This document shows, one piece after another, positions 42,990-51,424 of a stretch of DNA of 64,000 nucleotides. The notes under the pieces were generated by a model. The model did no database searches, had not been told where the DNA came from, and saw only the letters and a program-made list of their open reading frames with translations. The stretch is taken from positions 4,464,001 through 4,528,000 of the forward strand of contig NZ_AP014624.1 of the NCBI RefSeq assembly GCF_000829375.1, written 5' to 3'. The stretch comes from Chryseobacterium sp. StRB126. Its GTDB lineage: Bacteria > Bacteroidota > Bacteroidia > Flavobacteriales > Weeksellaceae. Positions within the stretch are counted from its first letter, which is position 1; each line of letters starts with the position of its first letter. The translations under genes were made by a program, and so were the position numbers.

Positions 42990-43853
42990 CTTTTGAATAT
43001 ATTGCGCTCTTTTAACCTCAGAAATCCCCAATACCTGCTGAATATAAGCATCTATAGAACCATATTTTTTATTGATCTCTTCAAAAGCTGCATCAAGATA
43101 CCTTTTTTCTATCCAACTTAGCTTTTCCAGAACCTGTAAATCCATTTTCGGATATAGGAAATGTAAGTTATTGGCTAATCGTAATCTTTTCTCTACCAAA
43201 GGCTTTCTGAAGTTGTTGGATAAGAGATATTCATTATAGATAGTTTCTTTGTCAAACTTCAATATCATCAGGATTAAGGCGGTAACAATTCCTGTTCTGT
43301 CTTTGCCCGCAGTACAGTGGTAAAGAATCGGTTTTTCTGATTCCATAATCTCCGTAATAATCGTTTTTATGATCTCCGGATTCTCCGTAACGTATTCACG
43401 ATAGAAATCGATCATTCTTTTGTCGGCATCAGAAGCATTTACTTTCCCTTTCAAAACCAACTTTCTTGCTTGTGACAACTGGTCTCCTTCATCTTCAAAA
43501 GCAGAATATTTTTTATAGGTGATCCCATTTGGAATTTGATCCGGACTCTGAGAAATTTCTTTTGAATTTCTTAAATCTATAACTTCTGTTATCCCTAATT
43601 GCCCGATCTGATCAAAAGATTTCTTTTTAAGCTTATGAAGATGTGCACTTCTGTAGAATATTCCTTCTTTTAAAGTTCGCCCTTCAGTATTTTTAATATT
43701 GCCTACTGCACGGAAATTGTGAACTTTTTTGATTTCAAATACTTTTTCCGCTTCATTTTTACCATATTCCGGGGTTTCAAAATGTTGTGTTTTACATGAG
43801 AATATACAACATAATGAAAGGATAGTAATAGGTATTTTGATTAATGTATTCAA
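42978..43853 (-). CDS. Tyrosine-protein phosphatase-like lipoprotein
   Basis: A 291-aa protein with a lipobox (CIFSCKTQ, Cys20), so it is probably attached to a membrane on the periplasmic side. The catalytic loop HCTAGKDRTG has the CX5R nucleophile Cys180. FRAVGNIKNTEGRTLKEGIFYRSAHL and VIDLRNSKEI match the bacterial Y_phosphatase3 (IphP/PtpB-like) family. Such enzymes hydrolyse phosphotyrosine or phosphoinositides; the natural target is not known. It may share a transcript with neither neighbour; its upstream gap carries a repeat. Confidence 0.88.
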   Translation of the reverse strand: MNTLIKIPITILSLCCIFSCKTQHFETPEYGKNEAEKVFEIKKVHNFRAVGNIKNTEGRTLKEGIFYRSAHLHKLKKKSFDQIGQLGITEVIDLRNSKEISQSPDQIPNGITYKKYSAFEDEGDQLSQARKLVLKGKVNASDADKRMIDFYREYVTENPEIIKTIITEIMESEKPILYHCTAGKDRTGIVTALILMILKFDKETIYNEYLLSNNFRKPLVEKRLRLANNLHFLYPKMDLQVLEKLSWIEKRYLDAAFEEINKKYGSIDAYIQQVLGISEVKRAQYIQKFTH

Positions 43854-43867
43854 TAGTTTTTTGGTTT

Positions 43868-44055
43868 ACCACAAAAGGTACGAAAGTTTATTTTAAAAAC
43901 ACTTTAGTTCATTTAAGTAAGCTTAAAAATATTTTGTAAAAAGAAGTACACTTAAGAAGGAAATCAAAAATTTTCAGAACTTAAGTATACTCCTCAAACA
44001 GTTAGTAGTCACTTAAAAAAGCTTAAGTGTTCTAAACTTTTTTGACTTTTGTGGT
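43868..44055. repeat. Foldable dispersed element, family 6
   Basis: Ends ACCACAAAAG (43868-43877) and CTTTTGTGGT (44046-44055) are exact complements. Inside, AAGTTTA/TAAACTT, AAACACTT/AAGTGTT and AGTACACTTAAG/CTTAAGTATACT form further nested pairs, so most of the 188 bp folds into a long hairpin. A partial relative is at 32840-32893. With the family 2 copy at 44071 it fills the gap 43854-44155. Confidence 0.7.
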
Positions 44056-44070
44056 TTAAGATTTATTTTA

Positions 44071-44139
44071 AGTTTTAGCTAAAGCCAAAGGACATTATTT
44101 CATTTTTATTAAACAGGCTAAAGCCCGTTTCTATTGATA
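44071..44139. repeat. Family 2 element (copy C)
   Basis: AGCTAAAGCC-type start at 44077 and GGCTAAAGCCCGTTTCTATT from 44116, ending GATA at 44139, the same sequence as at 41431-41454. Confidence 0.7.
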
Positions 44140-44155
44140 ACGATCTTTTAGATTA

Positions 44156-44803
44156 TTAATAGATCGTTGGATATTCTATTTCGTTTAACCCTACAAAAAA
44201 CAACACATCTCCAGATTCATATTGTACAGAAACGTCATCCTCAATCGCGAAATTACGGGTTCCTATCCTTGAGACAATACTCAAACTTCCGTTTGTTAAA
44301 GGCCAGTTAAGGCCTTTAGTTGTTATATTATTCACTGATGGAAAAGGATATAGAGAAATCATTTTATTCTTTACACCTTTCAACTTAAAATCGTTAGGAA
44401 TAAAATAATATTCGGAAAACTCATCATAGAATTTAATTTTCATACGGTCTTTGAAGGCATAAGCAACCGTTAGATTCCCAAGAAAATGATCCTGTTCTCC
44501 TCCACTTCCGCCAAAAACATCAACTTCTAAAAACCCTTTTTCTAAAATAATTTCCAACGCCTTATGAAAATCTGTTTTATCCTGATCTAAAGTAAGAATA
44601 AATTTATCCTGATACATATCTTCATCTGATCCGGAATGGGAATCAAAATCACCGGAAATAAAATCCAGTTTATATAAAGGAAAGCCCATTGTTTTAAGAT
44701 AGTGAAAAGCACCATCTGTACAGGCTATCAAATCATAATTTTCAGGATGAGGTAAAGATTTCGGAGCATCTCCGTTGATGAAAAGTAATACTTTATCTCT
44801 CAT
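44156..44803 (-). CDS. Thiamine pyrophosphokinase
   Basis: A 215-aa enzyme that transfers pyrophosphate from ATP to thiamine, giving TPP. Motifs of the TPK family are CTDGAFHYL (28-36), GDFDSHSG, LTLDQDKTDFHKAL, the FGGSGGEQDHFLGN segment, and IGTRNF in the C-terminal beta domain. It overlaps the upstream cobalamin adenosyltransferase gene by 11 bp, so both cofactors' genes are co-translated. Confidence 0.9.
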   Translation of the reverse strand: MRDKVLLFINGDAPKSLPHPENYDLIACTDGAFHYLKTMGFPLYKLDFISGDFDSHSGSDEDMYQDKFILTLDQDKTDFHKALEIILEKGFLEVDVFGGSGGEQDHFLGNLTVAYAFKDRMKIKFYDEFSEYYFIPNDFKLKGVKNKMISLYPFPSVNNITTKGLNWPLTNGSLSIVSRIGTRNFAIEDDVSVQYESGDVLFFVGLNEIEYPTIY

Positions 44804-45362
44804 TCGGGTTCCAGTATTCTTCTGGTTCGTTGTTCAGTTTTGAAATATATCTTGCCAATACGAAAAGATAATCTGATAATCTGTTTAAATATTTAATGAG
44901 TTCCGGACGCACTTCTTCAGCTTCATTTAAGAATACCAATGAACGTTCTGCTCTTCTACAGATAGTTCTTGCTGCATGTAAAAACGTTGCTGATTTTCCA
45001 CCGCCGGGAAGAATAAAATACTGAAGGGGTTCCAGTTTTTCATCAAAAGCATCCATCCATTGTTCCAATTCTTCAATTTCCGTTTCTGAAATAATAATGG
45101 GAAGACGTGATTTTCCGTTTGCCAACATCAGTTTATCTACTGGTGTAGCTGCTTCTGAGCCTACCGTGAATAAATCAAACTGAATTTTCTTCAGTTGTCT
45201 CAGCACTTCTTCATTTTCAATATGACTTTTTGCTATTCCGATGAAAGAATTCAGTTCGTCTATATTTCCGTAGCTGTCCACTCTTGCACTGGCTTTGGAA
45301 ACTCTTGTTCCGCCGTATAGCGCTGTTTGCCCTTTATCTCCTGTTTTTGTATAAATTTTCAT
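44793..45362 (-). CDS. Cob(I)alamin adenosyltransferase, PduO type
   Basis: A 189-aa enzyme that forms adenosylcobalamin from cobalamin and ATP. The start at 45362 (MKIYTKTGDKGQTALYGG) fits the family N-terminus; a start nine codons earlier is possible. The KIYTKTGDKGQT ATP-binding motif, GNIDELNSFIG, LPGGGKSATFLHAARTICRRAERSLV and LNRLSDYLFVLAR are typical. It overlaps the thiamine pyrophosphokinase gene and no cobalamin biosynthesis genes are seen, so it likely serves salvage. Confidence 0.93.
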   Translation of the reverse strand: MKIYTKTGDKGQTALYGGTRVSKASARVDSYGNIDELNSFIGIAKSHIENEEVLRQLKKIQFDLFTVGSEAATPVDKLMLANGKSRLPIIISETEIEELEQWMDAFDEKLEPLQYFILPGGGKSATFLHAARTICRRAERSLVFLNEAEEVRPELIKYLNRLSDYLFVLARYISKLNNEPEEYWNPNER

Positions 45363-45412
45363 AGTACTAAAATACCTTTTTTTGGACAATGTGAAAAGTA
45401 AAATTTAGTAAT

Positions 45413-45445
45413 AACTTCCTATTCCATATAAAAATAATTAACTGA
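45413..45445 (+). repeat. Left copy of a ~33-bp direct repeat flanking the TonB receptor gene
   Basis: AACTTCCTATTCCATATA followed by AAAATAATTAACTGA. The right copy at 48152-48185 is AACTTTCTATTCTATACGA followed by the same AAAATAATTAACTGA, with a few mismatches and one extra base. Confidence 0.6.
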
Positions 45446-45469
45446 CATTAATATCTAATGTCAGTTAAT
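45437..45469. terminator. AT-rich 14-bp hairpin after the TonB receptor gene
   Basis: ATTAACTGACATTA (45437-45450) and its exact complement (45456-45469) with a 5-nt loop. It lies 87 bp past the stop of the receptor gene (45556); on the minus strand ATTATTTTTAT follows, so it may be a weak terminator, or an operator for the PduO-type gene downstream. Confidence 0.45.
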
Positions 45470-45555
45470 ATTTGGATATACAAGTTTATATCTTTTTGAG
45501 ATTACTTTGCCTTTATTAAGAATGGTAACACAAATACCAACCTTTTATTTACAGA

Positions 45556-47973
45556 TTAAAAAGTATAATTAACATTGAGCTGAAAGGTTGTTCCGTTAAA
45601 TCCAAACTGATTGACCTCCCAAGGATATTTGAATCTTCCTCCAAGATCTGTTACTACATCTCCTTTGCTGTCTATTATATCCGGATAAATATTAAATAAA
45701 TTATTTACGACTCCGGAAACTTTAAGGTCATTCGTGATTTTATATGTTAAAACGATGTCTGTAACTACCTTACCAGAAAATGTCTGATCTTTGGCAGGAT
45801 CAGTGGCATGCTGCCAAGTAACAGAACCAAAGTAAGTATTATTAAGATTAAAGTTAAACTTTGAAATGTCATACGAAAGACTAAGAATAGTTTTTGTTTT
45901 TGGCCTTGCAGAGGTAATTCTGGATTGTTCTTTTCTATCAAAAAAGTTTTCTGAGTAACCATTTTCAGCCAAAATAGGTGGAACGGCAATATTATCTACT
46001 ATTTTAGTTTCGTTATAATTGAAAGCAGCAATAATTCCCAATCTTCCTTTCCCAATAGCGGAAGTATAATTAGCGACAAAATCTACTCCCTGAGTAACTG
46101 TATTTACCGCATTGGTGAAAAACTTCAAGGAGGTTATTTTATTATTGTCTAATATTACTTCTACAGGGTTGGTTGTATCCGGATTCCCCGGAGCGCCGGT
46201 TTTGTAACCTATATCTCCTGAGAAAAGGACTCTGTCTTTAATTTTTATTCTATAGTAATCTGCTGTAATAGTAAGGTTTTTAAAAGGTTTCACAGCAAAT
46301 CCCCCAGTAATGTTAAAGGCTTTTTCAGCATTTAATTTTGGTACCCCAAGATCTGATCTTACAATTTGAGAGTCATTATTAAAAGTACCCTGATTAGCTA
46401 CCGTATTCCCTGTAATTTTGGTTTGAACATTGGAATAATAAATTTGGTGTAATGAAGGCGCCCGAAATCCTGTAGAAACAGATCCACGGAAAACTAATTT
46501 ATCATCTAACAACTTATATCTTGCATTTCCTTTCCAGGAAACATTATTTCCAAAATCACTAAAGTTTTCATATCTCACAGTTCCTCCAAGCAACAGGTTT
46601 TTCGTAACATCCCATTCAGCATTAATATAAGCACCCATATTTTGACGATTTTTATTGACTTCATTTTGAGGCTGCAGCCCTGGAAATGATTCTGCACCAG
46701 TGCCTATATAGGATGCTTCTTCTCCTGCCTTTGCCTGATAGTTTTCATTGCGTACTTCAACACCTGCTCCTAAAACAAACGTACCAAAATTTCGGTTGAT
46801 ATCTATATTTCCTATAATATTACTAAACTGATGACCACCTGCTTTAAAACGGGTTGGTGAATTTGCACCCAAAGATGTATTAATGGTATTTCCTACAACA
46901 TAATCTACTGCATTAGAACCAAAGGTTGCACTCCCATCAAAACTCCATTTTCCAAACATGCCTTTCCAACCGGAGGTTAAATTATAATCATAAACATCTG
47001 TTTTAAATTCTGGTTGAAACCCATTATAAGGCTGTCCTTTTGGAGTTAATAAACCAAAATCTGAAGTTACCCAATAAGGTGTTCTATACAAACCATAACT
47101 AGTTCCATTCCTATAAGTTGTACCTCCAAAAGCATAAAATTTACCTGTTTCACCTGTTGGCAACTCAAAATTCACAAACATATTGGCAACTTTTGTCTCC
47201 GGTTGCCCTATAGTCATTCCTAAACCAGGATTAGCTTGCGTCCAGGCGTTCTCTACTCCAAAAAGCCCATCTTTTGTAGTAGATCCCGCACGGTTCGTTT
47301 TATTTTGGGAAGAATACCCCAATGTAAGGTTCAAACTTCCATTTTTTGCAACTCTGATTCCTGTATTAAAATCTGCTCCGATATTAAAGCCGTCTCCTTT
47401 TGAAGTAATCCCTGAAAAAAGATTGACTGTACTTTTTCCAACGCTGTTCTTAAGAATAATATTGATCACTCCTGCAATAGCATCAGAACCGTATTGTGCA
47501 GACGCACCATCTCTCAATACCTCTACATTCTGTAAGGCAGCAGATGGAATACTTTTCAGATCCGTACCTACTTCACCTTTTCCCGGTGTATCATTTACAT
47601 AAATTAAAGCACTTTGATTTTTTCTTTTCCCATTAACCAACACTAATGTTCTGGAAGGCCCTAACCCTCTTAAATCTGCGGGATCAAAGTGAGCCGTTGC
47701 ATCAGAAACAGTTTGCTGTGATGAATTAAAAGAAGGCACAGCATATGTCAAAGCTTTATCAAAAGTAACCTGTCCTGTGGATTTCAGCTGTACAGCTGAA
47801 ATATTATCAATAGGAATTGCAGAGGTAATTATGGTTCTGGGTTTAGTTCTCCCCGTAGTAACCACAACTTCATCTATATTGTTTTCTTTTACAGTTTCCT
47901 GAGCATATGCCATAGTACCAGCTCCGCTTAGCACTAATGCATAGATTTTTTTTTTAAAGATTTTCTTTTTCAT
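45556..47973 (-). CDS. TonB-dependent outer-membrane receptor
   Basis: An 805-aa receptor with signal peptide (residues 1-24, ending AYAQE). A TonB-box-like DEVVVTTG lies at about 33-40. The plug domain has FDPADLRGLGPSRTLVLVNGKRKNQS and SAALQNVEVLRDGASAQYGSDAIAGVINIILK. The barrel ends in the typical aromatic terminus NYTF. The ligand is not known: nearness to the PduO-type gene could suggest corrinoids, but there is no cobalamin riboswitch-like sequence upstream and the gap of about 190 bp contains a hairpin. The gene is flanked by ~33-bp direct repeats. Confidence 0.93.
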   Translation of the reverse strand: MKKKIFKKKIYALVLSGAGTMAYAQETVKENNIDEVVVTTGRTKPRTIITSAIPIDNISAVQLKSTGQVTFDKALTYAVPSFNSSQQTVSDATAHFDPADLRGLGPSRTLVLVNGKRKNQSALIYVNDTPGKGEVGTDLKSIPSAALQNVEVLRDGASAQYGSDAIAGVINIILKNSVGKSTVNLFSGITSKGDGFNIGADFNTGIRVAKNGSLNLTLGYSSQNKTNRAGSTTKDGLFGVENAWTQANPGLGMTIGQPETKVANMFVNFELPTGETGKFYAFGGTTYRNGTSYGLYRTPYWVTSDFGLLTPKGQPYNGFQPEFKTDVYDYNLTSGWKGMFGKWSFDGSATFGSNAVDYVVGNTINTSLGANSPTRFKAGGHQFSNIIGNIDINRNFGTFVLGAGVEVRNENYQAKAGEEASYIGTGAESFPGLQPQNEVNKNRQNMGAYINAEWDVTKNLLLGGTVRYENFSDFGNNVSWKGNARYKLLDDKLVFRGSVSTGFRAPSLHQIYYSNVQTKITGNTVANQGTFNNDSQIVRSDLGVPKLNAEKAFNITGGFAVKPFKNLTITADYYRIKIKDRVLFSGDIGYKTGAPGNPDTTNPVEVILDNNKITSLKFFTNAVNTVTQGVDFVANYTSAIGKGRLGIIAAFNYNETKIVDNIAVPPILAENGYSENFFDRKEQSRITSARPKTKTILSLSYDISKFNFNLNNTYFGSVTWQHATDPAKDQTFSGKVVTDIVLTYKITNDLKVSGVVNNLFNIYPDIIDSKGDVVTDLGGRFKYPWEVNQFGFNGTTFQLNVNYTF

Positions 47974-48151
47974 GTCAAGTATTAATAATTAAATAAATTT
48001 AGAAAAAAATTAAACACAAAACATAAAAATACAATATATGATGAAAATTTAACCACAAACTAAGTAAAAACATTATTGATTTACAAAAACAAGAATTGAT
48101 TTAAAAAGTATAAAGTTGCTTATTCATAATCTAAAAAAGAAACACAGCAAC

Positions 48152-48243
48152 AACTTTCTATTCTATACGAAAAATAATTAACTGAAATCACAAATAAGCA
48201 TGATTTTATTTTTTCTGACGAGTAATTTCAATAGGTTGAAATT
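48152..48243. repeat. Right direct-repeat copy and a small palindrome upstream of the TonB receptor gene
   Basis: 48152-48185 matches 45413-45445 on the other side of the receptor gene. At 48224-48243 AATTTCAA-TAGG-TTGAAATT is a perfect 8-bp palindrome, followed by TTTACC and GCTCGCAATGACC (48256-48268), half of a repeat also seen near 7463. The gap 47974-48303 is otherwise AT-rich with nothing recognised. Confidence 0.5.
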
Positions 48244-48276
48244 GCTTTACCTATGGCTCGCAATGACCATAAAAAA

Positions 48277-48296
48277 TGGCCGGCAAAAGCCGGCCA
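48277..48296 (-). terminator. Intrinsic terminator
   Basis: TGGCCGGC (48277-48284), loop AAAA, GCCGGCCA (48289-48296); on the minus strand a run of six T follows. It ends the lipoprotein gene at 48304. Confidence 0.88.
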
Positions 48297-48303
48297 ATAC
48301 AAA

Positions 48304-48888
48304 TTATTTATTTACCTCTACGTATTGTATGATGGTCTGATTTTTTGGGTTGTAGATAATCGTACTACTCTTAGGAAATCTTTTCAGCTTATAATACTGA
48401 ATACTTTTATCGGTTTTAATGTCTTCTAGAAAACTAGTATCAAAGGTATTATCAGGAAGAAATTTTGAAAGAAGGGTTATTTTACTGATGATGCTTTGTC
48501 CATCAATTTTTCTTGCTGTTTTATCTGATTTTCCTTCATCTGAAGTAACCTGCTTTTCTAAAAAAGGAAGTACTACAGCGATGTCTGCTTTGTATTTAAA
48601 GATATAGGCTTCCGTACCTGTAGGAAGTTTTATTCTTTTCCCTTTTTCATCTGAGATCATATCAGATCCGGCATTAGGAAAAACAGTATTGAACTTCACA
48701 TCCTCAGAGTTAGTCAATGAATTAATAGATTCGTTCACTGTTTTTTTAACAGTCTCTTCTACCGCCTCCTGCGCTTTCTGCTGTACTTTGTCCTTGGTTT
48801 CCTGAACCGTCTGGTCTATTTTTTCTTCAATTTTATTGCATGATACTAATAAAAAAGTGGCCATAACAGGCAAAATATACTTCTTCAT
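48304..48888 (-). CDS. Lipoprotein of unknown function with coiled-coil N-terminal region
   Basis: A 194-aa lipoprotein (lipobox FLLVSCNK, Cys17). Residues 19-60 (KIEEKIDQTVQETKDKVQQKAQEAVEETVKKTV) are a charged helix likely to form a coiled coil, as in some membrane-associated stress proteins. The C-terminal 130 residues are mixed alpha/beta with no recognised family. The gene is single, with its own terminator and a short upstream region. Confidence 0.75.
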   Translation of the reverse strand: MKKYILPVMATFLLVSCNKIEEKIDQTVQETKDKVQQKAQEAVEETVKKTVNESINSLTNSEDVKFNTVFPNAGSDMISDEKGKRIKLPTGTEAYIFKYKADIAVVLPFLEKQVTSDEGKSDKTARKIDGQSIISKITLLSKFLPDNTFDTSFLEDIKTDKSIQYYKLKRFPKSSTIIYNPKNQTIIQYVEVNK

Positions 48889-49064
48889 AATTCTAAATAA
48901 TCATTTTCTTTTTATTAATATACTTCTCTTAAACGGAAAAGTAGTCTTCAATATTTTAGCAAAGAAATAAAATATTTTTTCAGCAGCAAAAATCCTACTG
49001 ACAAACTGTTGTCATCACCTGCTCTTACCTTTGTATCAACAATAACAAACAAAAACGATACATT

Positions 49065-49556
49065 ATGACAACTACAGCAACTGCAACCAAGCAATTCATG
49101 ACTACTGAGCAATTATTAAAAGATTGGCAAGGGCACAGAAACCTGACAAGAAGAGTAATTGATGCTTTTCCTGAAAAAGAATTATTTGAATTTTCAATTG
49201 GTGGAATGAGACCTTTTTCTAAAATGGCAGCGGAACTTCTTAATATTGGTGGAGTTGCCCTAAAAGGAATTGTTGAAAACAATATGGAAGCATACAGTGA
49301 GGAGGGGATTAATCCAAAAACTAAAGAGGAAATCCTGAAAAAATGGGATGAAGAAACTGAGGTAATCAATCATTATTTCAGGCAAATTACTGAAGAACGT
49401 TTTCAGGAGACTTTTAATTTGTTCGGACAATATGAGTTCCCGGTATATGAGAATATCCTTTATTTCATAGACAATGAAATTCACCACCGTGCACAGGGAT
49501 ATGTTTATTTAAGAGCTCTAGGAATTGAGCCACCTTTCTTCTGGGAGAGATTCTAA
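49065..49556 (+). CDS. DinB-family four-helix protein
   Basis: A 163-aa cytoplasmic protein of the DinB/YfiT-like fold, whose members are metal-binding four-helix bundles with thiol- or S-transferase activity. LLKDWQGHRNLTRRVIDAFPE, FSIGGMRPFSKMAAEL and NEIHHRAQGYVYLRALGIEPPFFWER are typical; the likely metal-site His is in the last motif. It faces the YafY-type regulator gene, from which it is separated by a terminator, a common Bacteroidetes pairing. TACCTTTG at 49026-49033 is a possible -7 box, with TTG 14 nt upstream. Confidence 0.85.
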   Translation: MTTTATATKQFMTTEQLLKDWQGHRNLTRRVIDAFPEKELFEFSIGGMRPFSKMAAELLNIGGVALKGIVENNMEAYSEEGINPKTKEEILKKWDEETEVINHYFRQITEERFQETFNLFGQYEFPVYENILYFIDNEIHHRAQGYVYLRALGIEPPFFWERF

Positions 49557-49607
49557 TAAAAACAATTTAATAAACCATTTCATCTATTTACCAATAAAAG
49601 TCAATCC

Positions 49608-49636
49608 ACCTCAGTAGTTCTCTGCTGAGGTTTTTA
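49608..49636. terminator. Intrinsic terminator between convergent genes
   Basis: ACCTCAGTAG (49608-49617) / CTGCTGAGGT (49622-49631) with one G-T pair, then a T-run. It separates the DinB and YafY-type genes. Confidence 0.75.
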
Positions 49637-50590
49637 TTGATGTCTTTCCATCATTTTGACTAGAATTTCATTCATTCTTATCCGAAGGCTTTCCGGTTCA
49701 AGAATGGTAGCATAGTCTGCAAAAGTGATGACCCAACGAGGGAATCCATCGTTAATCCATTCTGTTTCAAAAGTAAGCTCCATTCCCTGATCCGTTTCAA
49801 CTTCTTCTACCAGACCGTAATATTTTTTGGAGTTTACAAGATGAGCCATTATTTTTTTATCTACCAAAAGTTTGGCTTTGACTTTATTCCCATGTGACTT
49901 TCTGTAATCATTAATCTGACCGTATTCCTGTAAAAAAGGAGTTTGTGTTTTGGAAATCTGCAGAATCCTGTCTACTCTGAACTGTCTGAAATCTTTTCTC
50001 AGCATACAGTAAGCCATGATATACCAGAAATTAAATTCAAAGAAAATCCCTACTGCTTCAATGGTTCTGTTGGTTACTCTTGAGTCTACTGTTTGATATT
50101 CAATATTCAGCTGTGTTTTCTCTGCAATACTTTCCAGAATAATGGGAATTACATTTTTCAGGGAATCTTCTTCTTTCTGCTGAGAGTGAAAATTAAAAAC
50201 ATCAATCTGTTTTTCAACATTCTGAATCAGATTTTTATCCGAATACCTCAACACTGAACGTACTTTTTCCATGGCAGTCTGATAGTGATTTCCCAAACTC
50301 TGATGGGAAAACTTCTGCATCAGCTTTTCAGCAGTAATAAAACTTAATACTTCTTCTTTGGTAAACATCACCGGTGGAAGTTTGTAACCATCCATTAGAG
50401 AATAGCCTGTTCCTGCTTCTCCAACAATTGGAATTCCTGCATTCTCCAGCGTTTTTACATCCCGATAAATAGTTCTTACACTGACATCGAATTTATCAGC
50501 CAGATCCTGAGCTCTTACTACAGGTTTAGACTGCAGCTGAGTAAGAATAGCTGTTACGCGGTCAAGTTTTTTTAGATAGTGGTCGTTCAT
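49634..50590 (-). CDS. YafY-family transcriptional regulator (HTH plus WYL domain)
   Basis: A 318-aa regulator. Residues 8-60 are a winged helix (LTQLQSKPVVRAQDLADKFDVSVRTIYRDVKTLENAGIPI). Residues about 145-230 are the WYL ligand-sensing domain (NIEYQTVDSRVTNRTIEAVGIFFEFNFWYIMAYCMLRKDFRQFRVDRI), followed by a WCX-type C-terminal domain. It likely controls the adjacent DinB-family gene or itself. The upstream region is shared with the divergent Crp-like gene and has a -7-like TAGTTTTG (minus strand, 50601-50608). Confidence 0.9.
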   Translation of the reverse strand: MNDHYLKKLDRVTAILTQLQSKPVVRAQDLADKFDVSVRTIYRDVKTLENAGIPIVGEAGTGYSLMDGYKLPPVMFTKEEVLSFITAEKLMQKFSHQSLGNHYQTAMEKVRSVLRYSDKNLIQNVEKQIDVFNFHSQQKEEDSLKNVIPIILESIAEKTQLNIEYQTVDSRVTNRTIEAVGIFFEFNFWYIMAYCMLRKDFRQFRVDRILQISKTQTPFLQEYGQINDYRKSHGNKVKAKLLVDKKIMAHLVNSKKYYGLVEEVETDQGMELTFETEWINDGFPRWVITFADYATILEPESLRIRMNEILVKMMERHQ

Positions 50591-50686
50591 ATTGCTTTAG
50601 CAAAACTAAAATTCTTTTTTGAAGTACAGTTTATAAATGTAGAAGGTTTTTCATTAATTTTAATTTTTACAAAAAAGATCGGTCTT

Positions 50687-51259
50687 ATGCATCACTCTCA
50701 TTTCATTCAAACTATAGAAAAAATCCTGATACCGGAAGAACCTGTAATGAAGGAGCTTTTGGTTCATCTGGAATCTAAAACTTACAGAAAAGGAGACTTT
50801 TTGTTGAAAGCAGATGAAACCTGTAAATATTTTTATTTTATTGAAAAAGGATTAGTTAAACTATTTTTTGATAATGGAGATAAAGATTTTATTATGACAT
50901 TTTTTGCCGAAAATGCTTTCTTTGCTGAACTGAGTGGCTTTCTTACAGGTAAACCATCAAAATATATGATTGTGGCTTTGGAACAAACTGATATTCTTCG
51001 TGTTCATAGAGACATTATTATGGATTTATGTAAAAAATATCATACAGCGGAAACTCTTTTCAGTAAGCTCTATTCAAAAGCACCTGTAAATATGATGGGA
51101 AGAATTAGTGAAATGCTGGAAGACGATGGAAAGAAGCGATATTATAATTTCATGAAACAGCAACCGGGACTTATTCAACGTATCAGCCTTGGAGATCTTG
51201 CAGACTATATTGGAATAACTCAGGTTTCTTTAAGCCGAATCAGGGCACAAAAGCTTTAA
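50687..51259 (+). CDS. Crp/Fnr-family transcriptional regulator
   Basis: A 190-aa regulator. The start at 50687 (MHHSHFIQTIEKIL) is chosen because the earlier in-frame start would add an unsupported 36-residue leader. Residues about 25-120 are a cyclic-nucleotide-binding-like beta barrel (KGDFLLKADETCKYFYFIEKGLVKLFF). The C-terminal HTH is QRISLGDLADYIGITQVSLSRIRAQ. No Fe-S cysteine set typical of FNR is present. The AhpD-like gene 165 bp downstream may be its target. Confidence 0.87.
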   Translation: MHHSHFIQTIEKILIPEEPVMKELLVHLESKTYRKGDFLLKADETCKYFYFIEKGLVKLFFDNGDKDFIMTFFAENAFFAELSGFLTGKPSKYMIVALEQTDILRVHRDIIMDLCKKYHTAETLFSKLYSKAPVNMMGRISEMLEDDGKKRYYNFMKQQPGLIQRISLGDLADYIGITQVSLSRIRAQKL

Positions 51260-51260
51260 A

Positions 51261-51330
51261 GGAAAGAAGGAAGTTATTAAAGACTGAATATAATCATCTA
51301 CCTAATAGTAACTTCCAGCATTCAGCTTCA
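51261..51330. repeat. Family 5 element (copy C, short)
   Basis: GGAAAGAAGGAAGTTATT (from 51260) and TAACTTCCAGCATTCAGCTTC (near 51309-51330) form imperfect complements like the elements at 24951 and 40425. Confidence 0.55.
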
Positions 51331-51424
51331 AAAATCTTTCCACATATTATTTATCATTTGTAAAAAAAAACTGAAATATTCTCTTCTACATTTGTCACAT
51401 AATTAATCAAAAAAAACAAATATT

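Noticed and set aside
47974..48303. Cobalamin riboswitch upstream of the TonB receptor
   Set aside because: No B12-box-like conserved sequence is present in the AT-rich leader, only a small palindrome and a direct repeat.
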